DNA from: Butyrivibrio hungatei
GTDB lineage: Bacteria > Bacillota > Clostridia > Lachnospirales > Lachnospiraceae
DNA length: 64,000 bases
Direction of reading: 5' to 3'
Assembly: GCF_900101605.1 (NCBI RefSeq)
Contig: NZ_FMUR01000014.1
Location: 40,712-104,711 of the forward strand
This document shows positions 33,974-42,320 of this stretch, one piece after another. How positions within the stretch are numbered: position 1 is the first letter of the stretch; every line of letters begins with the position of its first letter. The notes under the pieces were generated by a model. The model was not told the DNA's origin. It was given only the letters and a program-made list of their open reading frames with translations, and did no database searches. The translations under genes and the position numbers were made by a program.

Positions 33974-36358
33974 ATGTTTGAGTTTATAGAGACTTATCAA
34001 TTGGATATTATGCTGGGACTTTCCTCTGCGTGTATGGCATTTGCATTTTTGCTGTTTTTTACGCAGTTCCTGGATAAAAAAAGAAGAGTGATAATCTTTA
34101 CTGTAGAGTCATCTGCGGCAATTCTTATTTTCTTTGATCGTTTGTCGTATATCTATTCCGGGAATACGACAATGACGGGATATATTATGGTCAGGCTCAG
34201 TAATTTCCTTGTATTTGCGATGACTCCGGTGGTTATATTGGGACTGAATCTTTACATAGTCGATCTGCTGAGGGTTGAGGCAAATCAAAAAACTATGCTC
34301 AAAAGACTTAGATTTGTGAATGTTGCGGCGATTGTACAGATAATTTTTGTAGTAATCGCGCATTTTACCGGATGGATCTATTACATTGATGAAAGAAATA
34401 TATATAACAGAGGATCACTGTTTTTGCTGTGTTATATTATGCCTGTGATGTGCCCGCTTATACAGTTCACGGTTATAATGGAGTTTCAAAAGGCTATAAG
34501 CAGATTGGCACGCGTTTCTATCGTGCTCTGCATCTTTACACCTGTTATAGCGGGAATTATTCAGATATTTGCGTTTGGGATATCTATTGTTGATATCTTT
34601 ATGGTCATGGTTGCGATATTCTTGTATGTATTTAGCTACATCGATGTAAATCGGGCAGTCATACGGTCGCACAAGATTGAAGTGGGCGAGCTGAAAGACG
34701 GCGAGCAGCGCATGAAGCGCCTGTTTGAGCAGACAACATCAGCTCTTGTAAAGGCAATAGAAAATAAAGACGAATATGCACAGGGACATTCCAAGAGAGT
34801 CGCCGATCTTGCCAAAGAGATCGCCATGCGCTCGGGCATGGAGGAGCAGAAGTGTGAAGCTGTGTATTATGCCGCACTTCTTCATGATATCGGTATGGTC
34901 GGTATCCCGGATAATATTATCGAGAAGCAGAACAACCTTACTGAGGAAGAGCAAAAGATACTTAAGAGAAAGCCGATAATAAGCGGAGAGATCTTATCTG
35001 ATATTAAGGAATATCCATCTCTTAGAGACGGAGTTCTTTACAGCAATGAAAGGTATGACGGAAGCGGTTATCCCGAAGGACTGAAGGGCGAGGAAATACC
35101 TGATATTGCAAGAATCATTGCTGTTGCGGATGCGTATGTCTCCATGACTTCCAACAGAAGATATCGCGAACCGCTTCCTTATATCATGGTAAGGCAGGAA
35201 TTTGTCGAGATGTCGGGAACGCAGTTCGATCCTGTCTATTCAAAGATAATGCTCCATATAATGGATAGAGAAAACTCGAGCAAAAAAGATGACAGGGTTA
35301 TGGAATCGGAGATTACCTGCAAGGCATACAAAGAGCAGGTTACGCTTGGAGTTCACATAACCGATGTTGTTAAAAAGATATATTTTGACTGCGACATGCT
35401 TGAACTGAAGGAGGGTGAGTACTCGTCGCCTTCAATTGTTTTGTTTGATTCCTATGACAAGCGTTTTCATAGGAGTATAAAAGCAATAAATGCATACAGA
35501 TATATTGAGTACGGAGAAATCTGGCCGGACGGACATTATGTTTCCACGGTAGCCAGAAACATGAAAATTGAGACTGTCGAGATTCCGGAAAGGAAGAAAA
35601 AGAGAAAGGTTATAAAGAAGGATAAGAAAAAAGGGCAGTATGAGATAGTCATGGCAAAATATGACGATCACATATCGCTTGAGATGAAGCACAAGAATCA
35701 CAAGGTGAAGGCAATCATCTCCCTTCCCGATAATACCAAAGAAGCATATCTCGGTCTTACCGGTGAAAACTGCTATATCAAAAATATATCCGTTGTCGAG
35801 ACTGACAAAAAGGTTGGCGAGGGCGATATAGAGCGAATTTCGGATATCATAAGATATACGGATCGTATCGAGTCGGATCTTCCGAATATTCAGATTGACA
35901 GAACCAGGTCTGTATCAACGGAGGGAATCGAGCTTGAAGATGAAGTAAGACTTTACTTCCATTCCATGAGTCTTCCGTCAGCCAATCTTGTGTGGCATTG
36001 TCCGTATATAGTACTCTTTTACTCGGCGGATGGAAAAATCGGCGGCGAAGGATATCTCGAATACGCAATGATAAAGATAAACGGCGAAGTGTCGGGTGAT
36101 GATGAAGTTGCGGAAAACAAGGTATTTATGAAGAAAAAAGACGATTTCAAGGGATGGGATAAGTGGAAAGAGACGACAAAAGAAGGCATAGACTGCTATG
36201 TGCTATTTGAAAGACATGGAAATAAGATCACAACAGTAACTGAGAATCTTGGCATCTCAATAGAAAATACGACCACTTTCCATGATGAATATAAAGAAGT
36301 TTACGTGGCGCTTACGGGAGATGAAGTCGCAATTACGGATATTCGTATTATGAAATGA
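33974..36358 (+). CDS. Degenerate HD-GYP membrane protein with two beta-sandwich repeats
   Basis: A 794-residue protein. The first ~225 residues hold about seven membrane helices. An HD-GYP domain follows (HSKRVADLAKEI, LLHDIGMVGIP with HD about residue 302, GSGYPEGL about 362). The HD and the VADAY aspartate are kept, but the KxHxxxG His is Lys (KRKPIISG) and the paired His of HHExxDGxGYP are Ser-Asn (YSNERYDGSGYP). Catalysis is therefore doubtful; c-di-GMP binding is possible. The C-terminal ~350 residues contain two related sandwich-like units ending in AYLGLTGENCYIKNI and VYVALTGDEVAITDI, resembling ConA-like domains. ATG 33974 is 9 bp after AAGGAG; GTG 33968 is too close. Confidence 0.75.
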   Translation: MFEFIETYQLDIMLGLSSACMAFAFLLFFTQFLDKKRRVIIFTVESSAAILIFFDRLSYIYSGNTTMTGYIMVRLSNFLVFAMTPVVILGLNLYIVDLLRVEANQKTMLKRLRFVNVAAIVQIIFVVIAHFTGWIYYIDERNIYNRGSLFLLCYIMPVMCPLIQFTVIMEFQKAISRLARVSIVLCIFTPVIAGIIQIFAFGISIVDIFMVMVAIFLYVFSYIDVNRAVIRSHKIEVGELKDGEQRMKRLFEQTTSALVKAIENKDEYAQGHSKRVADLAKEIAMRSGMEEQKCEAVYYAALLHDIGMVGIPDNIIEKQNNLTEEEQKILKRKPIISGEILSDIKEYPSLRDGVLYSNERYDGSGYPEGLKGEEIPDIARIIAVADAYVSMTSNRRYREPLPYIMVRQEFVEMSGTQFDPVYSKIMLHIMDRENSSKKDDRVMESEITCKAYKEQVTLGVHITDVVKKIYFDCDMLELKEGEYSSPSIVLFDSYDKRFHRSIKAINAYRYIEYGEIWPDGHYVSTVARNMKIETVEIPERKKKRKVIKKDKKKGQYEIVMAKYDDHISLEMKHKNHKVKAIISLPDNTKEAYLGLTGENCYIKNISVVETDKKVGEGDIERISDIIRYTDRIESDLPNIQIDRTRSVSTEGIELEDEVRLYFHSMSLPSANLVWHCPYIVLFYSADGKIGGEGYLEYAMIKINGEVSGDDEVAENKVFMKKKDDFKGWDKWKETTKEGIDCYVLFERHGNKITTVTENLGISIENTTTFHDEYKEVYVALTGDEVAITDIRIMK

Positions 36359-36384
36359 CAGGATATGCACATTATTTGACAGAA

Positions 36385-36408
36385 TGTTCATAAAAATTTA
36401 GATGAACA
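36385..36408. promoter_or_regulatory. Inverted repeat before the acyltransferase gene
   Basis: TGTTCAT-N10-ATGAACA, perfect 7-bp arms, directly after a TTGACA (36377-36382) that could be a -35 box. No T-run follows, so an operator is more likely than a terminator. Confidence 0.4.
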
Positions 36409-36473
36409 AGAGAGGTCAGGATGATAAAATTACTTGGATATTGAAATATAACAACATGTGACAAGAAGTACCA

Positions 36474-37496
36474 ATGAAAGAACAGATTCAAACAAACAGA
36501 TTAAAAGAAATAGATATATACAAGACTATAGCGATCGTCATGGTTGTCTGTGGTCATGTGGCTTCAAATACAGTAGGAGTATTTTCGGGATTTATCAGCT
36601 TTGTGCATATGCCGATTTTCTACTTTGTAAGCGGCTTTTTTCTTTATAAGGAACTTAAGAAATATTCGGAAAAAGAGCTTGTGAAAAAGAAATTTTTCCG
36701 ATTGGTCATTCCGTATATTGTGTGGTCTTGCGTTGCATTTTCGGCAAACGCTGTAGTTTTGATAGCGGGAAAGGGCATGGATATAGGAGCTCTTTTGGAT
36801 GACGCCGTACAGGTCTTTATATATGCAAGAAGCGTGTGGTTTTTCATCCAGCTCTTTTTTGCACATATGCTTTTTATACTTATCCACAAAGTTGTGGATA
36901 AAAAGGCGCTCAGAGTGGTTATAAATTTGGTTGTATGGGCACTTTTGATTGTCTTTTGTACCACTACAATTTTCTGTATGTGGAAAATAAAATGGCTGTA
37001 CGGGTTCTTGCTTTTGGGATATATATGCAGCGAATATGATGTGCTTTCGAAGATAGGCGAGGTTAAGCAGGTCAAGCGTGGCGTGATTTTTCTCTTTTGC
37101 CTCGTTGGATGGATAGCAGCTACTGTGTTGTCTTTCGGAGTATATTCAACAGATCTTGTCTATGGCTTTGACGATATGCCGTTTTCGCTTAATACGCTTG
37201 GAATTGAGCTCTCTGTCTGGGCGTGCGGACTTACGGGAATGGCGACGATTTATTTTGTCAGCTGTGTAATTGCCAAATTCAGATTTTTTGATATACTGTA
37301 TCGGATGGGAAGCTATACTTTGGATATATACGTGGGTCATATGCTTCTTTTGTTTGTAATAAAAAAGATACCTATGCCTAAGGAACTTGTATTTGTATTA
37401 TCGTTTATTATTGCGTTTTTCTTTATTTGTGTGCCGTTATACATATTGGCAAAATATTTTTTGAGAAAAATAAAACTATACAGAATGGTCACATAA
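36474..37496 (+). CDS. Membrane acyltransferase (acyltransferase 3 family)
   Basis: A 340-residue integral membrane protein with about ten helices, of the family of O-acetyltransferases that modify surface polysaccharides, peptidoglycan or small molecules. The N-terminal hallmark is EIDIYKTIAIVMVVCGHVAS, with the catalytic-type His of the family (about residue 29), followed by FVHMPIFYFVSGFFLYKE, another conserved block. A late helix reads DIYVGHMLLLFVI. The acceptor is unknown. It lies 115 bp after the degenerate HD-GYP gene with an inverted repeat between, so it may be a separate unit. The ribosome-binding site is weak (AAGAAGT). Confidence 0.85.
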   Translation: MKEQIQTNRLKEIDIYKTIAIVMVVCGHVASNTVGVFSGFISFVHMPIFYFVSGFFLYKELKKYSEKELVKKKFFRLVIPYIVWSCVAFSANAVVLIAGKGMDIGALLDDAVQVFIYARSVWFFIQLFFAHMLFILIHKVVDKKALRVVINLVVWALLIVFCTTTIFCMWKIKWLYGFLLLGYICSEYDVLSKIGEVKQVKRGVIFLFCLVGWIAATVLSFGVYSTDLVYGFDDMPFSLNTLGIELSVWACGLTGMATIYFVSCVIAKFRFFDILYRMGSYTLDIYVGHMLLLFVIKKIPMPKELVFVLSFIIAFFFICVPLYILAKYFLRKIKLYRMVT

Positions 37497-37584
37497 TTGC
37501 CGAAATATATGGGAGTTCAGAATAGTAAGATAAGCGAATAACGGTAGGGGAGCCGGCTTATTGGTTAAAGGAAAGGGTGTAATT

Positions 37585-38109
37585 ATGTTTAGGACAGAAA
37601 AAAAGAAGTATATCATTACCATGCTTCTTATATCGGTAGCTTGTGTATTTTTGTTTGCGGGATGCCAAAGCGGTGGTGCGGAAGACCTGTATCTAAGCAA
37701 GGTCAGCTATGTTGTATGCCCCGTGGACGGACAGGATATCGATATGTACGTAGTGTCATCGGATTGCTCGGTGATACATTATATGATAAAAGAGACTGAG
37801 AATCTTGAGATCAAGGAGCTCTTTGAAGGGAAATTGCCTGAAGGCGGTTTTTCAAGTGAAAGGCAGCAGATAACCGAGCAGGATTGGGAGAAGCTTCAGA
37901 GCATAGTAAATGAGACGGAGTTTATTTACTTACCCGCCGAAGTGTCCGATCCCGAGCAGGCGGCAGATTCAGGCAGCAGCTATATCGAGATTAAGACGGA
38001 TATGATAAAGCATCTTGCAGGCGGACATAATGCAGGATTTGGCAGAGATAAGGCGAATAAGAAATACAGGAGTGTCGTTGAAGTGTTGGATGCAGCACTT
38101 AACAAATGA
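37585..38109 (+). CDS. Lipoprotein of unknown function
   Basis: A 174-residue predicted lipoprotein: basic start RTEKKKY, hydrophobic stretch and lipobox LFAGC (Cys about 28), then a ~145-residue extracellular domain with alternating short strands (SKVSYVVCPVDGQDIDMYVV). No family is recognised. ATG 37585 follows AAAGGAAAGGG; the longer frame from TTG 37561 is not preferred. A strong terminator follows 30 bp after the stop, so it stands alone or ends the acyltransferase unit. Confidence 0.75.
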   Translation: MFRTEKKKYIITMLLISVACVFLFAGCQSGGAEDLYLSKVSYVVCPVDGQDIDMYVVSSDCSVIHYMIKETENLEIKELFEGKLPEGGFSSERQQITEQDWEKLQSIVNETEFIYLPAEVSDPEQAADSGSSYIEIKTDMIKHLAGGHNAGFGRDKANKKYRSVVEVLDAALNK

Positions 38110-38141
38110 TGCAATAAGTTGTAAATACATAAAGGATTCTA

Positions 38142-38172
38142 GGGAAGCTTTGTGAAAAGAGCTTCCCTTTTT
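38142..38172 (+). terminator. Intrinsic terminator
   Basis: GGGAAGCT-N10-AGCTTCCC followed by TTTTTT; a textbook terminator after the lipoprotein gene. Confidence 0.92.
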
Positions 38173-38225
38173 TGCGTGTGTCTTTATAAAATGCGGAAAA
38201 ATGCACATAAAAATGCGATTAATAA

Positions 38226-38253
38226 TTGACGTTTTATGCATTTTTCATATAAG
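38226..38253 (+). promoter_or_regulatory. Promoter of the alcohol dehydrogenase gene
   Basis: TTGACG, 16 bp, TATAAG, ending 50 bp before the start codon. A strong-looking sigma-A promoter. Confidence 0.7.
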
Positions 38254-38303
38254 ATGGTATCAACACTAAATTTAGCATAATTAAATAAGGAGGAGAACAT
38301 CTT

Positions 38304-39383
38304 ATGGAGCAGAAGACAATGAAGGGATTTGCAATGCTTAAGATCGGTGAGGTCGGATGGATTACAAAAGACGTTCCGAAGTGTGGACCGCTCGATGCAA
38401 TCTGCAAACCGCTTGCCATTGCAATATGTACTTCAGATGTACATACAGTATGGGAAGGTGCTGTTGGTGATCGTCATAACATGATCCTTGGACATGAAGG
38501 TTGTGCGGAAGTTGTGGAAGTAGGTGAACTTGTTAAGGACTTTAAGCCCGGTGACAGAGTTCTGGTGCCCGCTATCACACCCGATTGGAGTTCGCTTGAG
38601 GCTCAGGCCGGATTTTCCATGCACTCAGGCGGAATGCTTGCAGGATGGAAGTTCTCCAACTTTAAAGATGGTTTGGATTCAGAGTTTTTCCACGTTAATG
38701 ACGCGGACGGAAACCTTGCACATTTGCCTGAAAACATCAATATAGTAGATGCGTGCATGCTTTCAGACATGGTTCCAACAGGATTCCATGGGGTAGAGCT
38801 TGCTGATGTTCAGTTTGGTGACACGGTTCTTGTTATCGGTATCGGACCTGTCGGACTTATGAGTGTAGCCGGGGCGTCACTACGAGGTGCGTCAAGGATC
38901 ATTGCGGTAGGTACACGTCCTAAATGTGTGGAAGCAGCCAAGAAGTACGGGGCAACCGACTTTATCAATTATAAAAACGGATCGATCGAAGATCAGGTTA
39001 TGGAACTTACATCAGGAAAAGGTGTAGACAGAGTAGTAATCGCGGGCGGTAATGTTGATACTTTCGAATCGGCAGTTAAATCGGTTAAGCCGGGTGGACT
39101 TATCGGTAACGTTAACTATCTCGGAAGCGGCGATTATATCAGCATTCCCAGAACCGACTGGGGTGTTGGAATGGGACACAAGCAGATCCGTGGAGGACTT
39201 ATGCCGGGTGGAAGACTTCGTATGGAGAAACTAGGGGCATTGGTATCTTCAGGAAGACTCGATGTAAGCCCGCTTGCAACACATATATTTGAAGGATGGG
39301 ATCACATTCCCGAAGCATTGCAGCTTATGAAAGATAAGCCGGCAGACCTTATCAAACCTGTTGTAAAGCTGGTAAAAGAATGA
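38304..39383 (+). CDS. adh: NADP-dependent zinc alcohol (isopropanol/butanol) dehydrogenase
   Basis: A 359-residue medium-chain dehydrogenase closely resembling the clostridial secondary-alcohol dehydrogenase of C. beijerinckii and relatives, which interconverts secondary alcohols or aldehydes with NADP(H). Zinc ligands by family alignment are the Cys in AICTSDVHT, His-Glu in LGHEGCAEVVE and the Asp in LSDMVPTGFHG. The Rossmann loop VIGIGPVGLMSVAGASLRGA is followed by VGTRPKCVEAAKKYGATD; the G-T/S-R-P and later Tyr are the residues that select NADP in this group. The structural zinc site of horse-liver-type enzymes is absent, as usual here. AAGGAGG before ATG 38304. Transcribed alone from a strong promoter, so probably abundant. 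Confidence 0.9.
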   Translation: MEQKTMKGFAMLKIGEVGWITKDVPKCGPLDAICKPLAIAICTSDVHTVWEGAVGDRHNMILGHEGCAEVVEVGELVKDFKPGDRVLVPAITPDWSSLEAQAGFSMHSGGMLAGWKFSNFKDGLDSEFFHVNDADGNLAHLPENINIVDACMLSDMVPTGFHGVELADVQFGDTVLVIGIGPVGLMSVAGASLRGASRIIAVGTRPKCVEAAKKYGATDFINYKNGSIEDQVMELTSGKGVDRVVIAGGNVDTFESAVKSVKPGGLIGNVNYLGSGDYISIPRTDWGVGMGHKQIRGGLMPGGRLRMEKLGALVSSGRLDVSPLATHIFEGWDHIPEALQLMKDKPADLIKPVVKLVKE

Positions 39384-39453
39384 TAAATAGAGTCACAGAA
39401 ATGTGCGGATGAATGATATTTTAAAAGTGGGTTTGAATTGAAAGTAATAAATG

Positions 39454-39486
39454 GCAGTCGCAGATTTTTTAAAAATTTGCGACTGC
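39454..39486 (+). terminator. Terminator-like hairpin after adh
   Basis: GCAGTCGCAGATTTTT and AAAAATTTGCGACTGC pair over almost 16 bp. The T-run after it is weak (TCTTGCTAT), but no other terminator is seen before the next gene. Confidence 0.65.
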
Positions 39487-39541
39487 TCTTGCTATCCATG
39501 TATTAAGAAGGAGAATACGCCAAAATATCGGCGATGATCAT

Positions 39542-40600
39542 ATGAGAGTACTGATAGTGACAGGTTTTTTGGGAGCCGGAAAAACTACATTTATAAAAGA
39601 ATTATTGAAACATACTAAGCGCTACACCGCGGTATTGGAAAATGAATTTGGAGATATAAATCTGGACAGCCGCGAAATATCGGCTTCTGCAGATAATAAG
39701 GACATGCAGGTTCTGGAGTTTATGGAGGGATGCGTTTGCTGTAGCAAGAAGGATTCTTTTTTATACTCAATCCTTACTGTATCAACGGGAATCGCACCCG
39801 AGTATCTGATCGTAGAACCGTCGGGTGTTGCAAAACTAAGCAGTATTCTTGCGGGACTTGAGAAAGTCCGTTATGAGAAGATTATTCCCGTAAGTCCTAT
39901 TGTAATAGTGGCTGCGAAGTCTTTTTTTGCAAATATTCGTGAGTACGGGAATCTTATGGAAGATCAGATCGCAAATGCGGGACATGTTATTTTTTCCAAG
40001 ACAGAGGGAATGAGCGCCGATGAGCTGGAGGAAGTCAAGGAGAAGATAAGAGAGATCAATCCCGGCGCGAAGATTACAGAATCCTATCAGGACGGTAAGA
40101 GCGAGGACTGGTGGACTGAGGTTATGTCGGACGAGGAAGCGCATGTAGTTGTCGGCGGAATCTGCCATGGTGTTGCCGGTGGTAACGGTTATGGGGCCGG
40201 ATTGGCAGATGATAATGGTTATGGTTTCGGAGCAGACAATGGGGATAACATTGCTCAGCCTGCTTTTGAACAGATGACATTTGATCTTATGGAATTTAAT
40301 TCTGTCGGTGCACTTGCTGTTTTTTGTGAAGACCTTCTAAGTAAGAGCTACGGCGATATAGCCCGTGCCAAAGGCGTTGTAAAAGTTTGCGATGAAGCGC
40401 TCCGCTTTGATATAGCCGATAATTCTTATGTTATCACAGGAGGAGAAGAACCCTTCCAATCAGTATTTATCGGCCCAAGCATAGATCGGGAAAAATTGCT
40501 TCTTAATGCTGGCGGGTATAAGCTAAACAAAAAGATATCGAAGCGAAATGTGGCAAAAGCCCAAGAAGAGGGCTATACAAAGATAAGAGGGGTTAGATGA
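39542..40600 (+). CDS. G3E-family GTPase (CobW/COG0523)
   Basis: A 352-residue GTP-binding metallochaperone-type protein. Walker A is GFLGAGKTTFIKELL (about residue 9), the metal-site motif CxCC is GCVCCSKKDS (about residue 65), a Walker B-like region follows in YLIVEPSGVAKLS, and the guanine-specificity loop is probably SKTE (family NKxD). A Gly/Asn-rich stretch (about 200-235, GGNGYGAGLADDNGYGFGAD) separates the GTPase from a CobW_C-like end. Metal could be zinc, cobalt or another; a cobalamin gene lies convergent and a zinc operon nearby. Standing alone between two hairpins. Confidence 0.85.
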   Translation: MRVLIVTGFLGAGKTTFIKELLKHTKRYTAVLENEFGDINLDSREISASADNKDMQVLEFMEGCVCCSKKDSFLYSILTVSTGIAPEYLIVEPSGVAKLSSILAGLEKVRYEKIIPVSPIVIVAAKSFFANIREYGNLMEDQIANAGHVIFSKTEGMSADELEEVKEKIREINPGAKITESYQDGKSEDWWTEVMSDEEAHVVVGGICHGVAGGNGYGAGLADDNGYGFGADNGDNIAQPAFEQMTFDLMEFNSVGALAVFCEDLLSKSYGDIARAKGVVKVCDEALRFDIADNSYVITGGEEPFQSVFIGPSIDREKLLLNAGGYKLNKKISKRNVAKAQEEGYTKIRGVR

Positions 40601-40664
40601 ACATTTAAATCATAGAAATTTTTTTAATCATGTCACTCTACGAATTTAAAATTTCACTCTACGT

Positions 40665-41321
40665 TTATTTTACGATCAAGATTGAAAAATATCCGGATTT
40701 ATCAGGAATTGCATCCAATCCGGAATAGATTTTTTCATCCTGCATTCCGCAGTTTTCGATAAGATATGCAGTTTTTTCGCAGCTTTGTATCTGAGACTTA
40801 AGTTCTTTAAGCTTGCTTCCGGCTTTCATTATTATCAAAGTGCCGTCAAATGGCTTGTATTCGCCGGATGTTATGAGTACAGCATCGTCGCCTTCTGCAA
40901 TAGACAGGCCTGTTTTGGCGGCTGCGGCACAAAAGGAAGGAATTCCGTTTATAACTTGAGTTTCATAACCGGCTTTTTTTACCATCTCGGAAATATATGA
41001 AAAAGTTGAATATAAACAGGGATCTCCCAAAGTCAGGAAAGCAACATCTTTTCCTGTTGCCAATTCTGCAATGATAGTTTCTGCGGCACTCTTATGCGCA
41101 TCTGACAGATTCTCTTTATTCATCGGGAAATTAAGAGAAAGTATCTCCTTAGAAGTTAAGAAAGGACACGCTTGCGCCGCTATAGCATAAGCGACTCCCG
41201 GCTTATTATTCTTTGAAGGACATGCTATAACTTCAGCTTTTTCCATTATCTTAACCGCTTTAAGCGTGAGCAGCTCCGGATCTCCGGGACCTACTCCGAC
41301 TGCGTACAATATTCCGCTCAT
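40665..41321 (-). CDS. cobI: Precorrin-2/cobalt-precorrin-2 C20-methyltransferase
   Basis: A 218-residue SAM-dependent methyltransferase of cobalamin corrin-ring synthesis (CobI in the aerobic and CbiL in the anaerobic route; anaerobic is likely here). Family motifs: YAVGVGPGDPELLTLKAVK at the start, VAFLTLGDPCLYSTFSYI in the middle with the SAM-binding GDP, and INGIPSFCAAAA. ATG 41321 follows GGGAGG; an upstream ATG 12 bases earlier overlaps that site. No other corrin gene is in the window and no cobalamin riboswitch could be recognised in front of it. It is convergent with the G3E GTPase gene. Confidence 0.88.
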   Translation of the reverse strand: MSGILYAVGVGPGDPELLTLKAVKIMEKAEVIACPSKNNKPGVAYAIAAQACPFLTSKEILSLNFPMNKENLSDAHKSAAETIIAELATGKDVAFLTLGDPCLYSTFSYISEMVKKAGYETQVINGIPSFCAAAAKTGLSIAEGDDAVLITSGEYKPFDGTLIIMKAGSKLKELKSQIQSCEKTAYLIENCGMQDEKIYSGLDAIPDKSGYFSILIVK

Positions 41322-41547
41322 GATTCCTCCCATTATCTATATCAGTGTCTCCTACTACATTACCCTTTGATATTATAATCATTCAAAAACAACTACACTA
41401 GGGCTCGCATGCACTTCATCCGGAGCAGTCGCACCAACAATATATGTGTCATTGTATATGACATTGTTCTTCTCCTTAATCAAATACCGGGTAAGCCTAT
41501 CAGCGGACTACTGCTACTTCACTCTACGAGACTACTTCAAAATTTGA

Positions 41548-41723
41548 CACAGATAAGATTTGTGAAAAGAAACGGTTTATCTGTGATTTTATGGCATGAA
41601 ATGCGTTGAAACACAGATAATAGCAGCATGAGGGCTTAATTTATCTGTGAAATCATGGCAAATTATAGGAAAAAAGGCGAAAATTCACAGATAACACTGG
41701 CATAAATCACTTTTTTATCTGTG
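41548..41723 (+). repeat. Three 38-bp hairpins with identical CACAGATAA arms
   Basis: CACAGATAA-N20-TTATCTGTG occurs three times, each exactly 38 bp: 41548-41585, 41612-41649 and 41686-41723. Loops differ in sequence but not in length; linkers are 26 and 36 bp. A further weak repeat (ATGGCA) follows the first two. They lie in a ~590-bp gene-free interval between cobI and the zinc operon. The rest of that interval (41322-41547, 41724-41850) shows no gene; a pyrimidine-rich stretch and AT-rich spacer only. Confidence 0.85.
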
Positions 41724-41857
41724 GCCTAAATAAAATAGTCATTTTGCTGTCTATAATTAAAATATAAGTCACTCCCATATATTTGCAATGATTAAGCGTA
41801 AATATATAGTAATAAAAAGGCACAACCTCCGCCTGAAACTTCCCCCGGCCATACGGC

Positions 41858-41898
41858 TTGACATTTTTGCAAACAATGAACTAAACTTGAGGAAGTTT
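41858..41898 (+). promoter_or_regulatory. Promoter and candidate operator of the zinc operon
   Basis: TTGACA (41858-41863), 18 bp, TAAACT (41882-41887). A perfect inverted repeat AAACTT-GAGG-AAGTTT (41883-41898) overlaps the -10 box and start point, and another AAACTT half lies at 41836-41841. Candidate site for a zinc-responsive repressor; the regulator itself is not in the window. Confidence 0.5.
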
Positions 41899-41911
41899 TA
41901 GGAGAAGTAGC

Positions 41912-42235
41912 ATGAATTATAATGGCGCAGCTGAGAAACAAAATAATTTGCGCAGAGTGATAGCGGTATTTGTAGCGGTAGCACTCAGTTTTACCATGCT
42001 CTTTTCTACAATATATATAGTTAAGGAACAGCACCATGAGTGTCATGGCGCGGAGTGTCCCATATGTCACAATATTGCAAGGTGTGAGCGGTTCCTTAAT
42101 CAGATTTCTACAGGTATTATACATCTCGCTATAAGTGTAGTTGCGGTAATGATCGTCTCGATTATTTTGCCTAAAGGAAATGAGAATATTTCTCACCCTA
42201 CACTTGTAAGCTTCAAGGTACGTCTCGATAATTGA
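41912..42235 (+). CDS. Small membrane protein with Cys/His metal motif, zinc operon
   Basis: A 107-residue protein with two membrane segments (about 17-37 and 66-86) and an extracellular loop rich in His and Cys: HHECHGAECPICHNIARC (about 41-58). Such a loop could bind zinc at the cell surface. It is the first gene of the operon encoding a zinc-type ABC transporter, 85 bp upstream of the binding-protein gene, which supports a metal role. No named family is claimed. AGGAGAAG before ATG 41912. Confidence 0.7.
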   Translation: MNYNGAAEKQNNLRRVIAVFVAVALSFTMLFSTIYIVKEQHHECHGAECPICHNIARCERFLNQISTGIIHLAISVVAVMIVSIILPKGNENISHPTLVSFKVRLDN

Positions 42236-42320
42236 AGCAGCCTCTTTTATGTAGCGCTGTATGCTGCTACAAGATCTTTTTTTATCCAAGAATAAATAAT
42301 GAATAAGAAAGAGGAATATT

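Noticed and set aside
41322..41547. Cobalamin riboswitch upstream of cobI
   Set aside because: No B12-box-like core was recognisable on the minus strand; the region contains no matching multi-stem layout.
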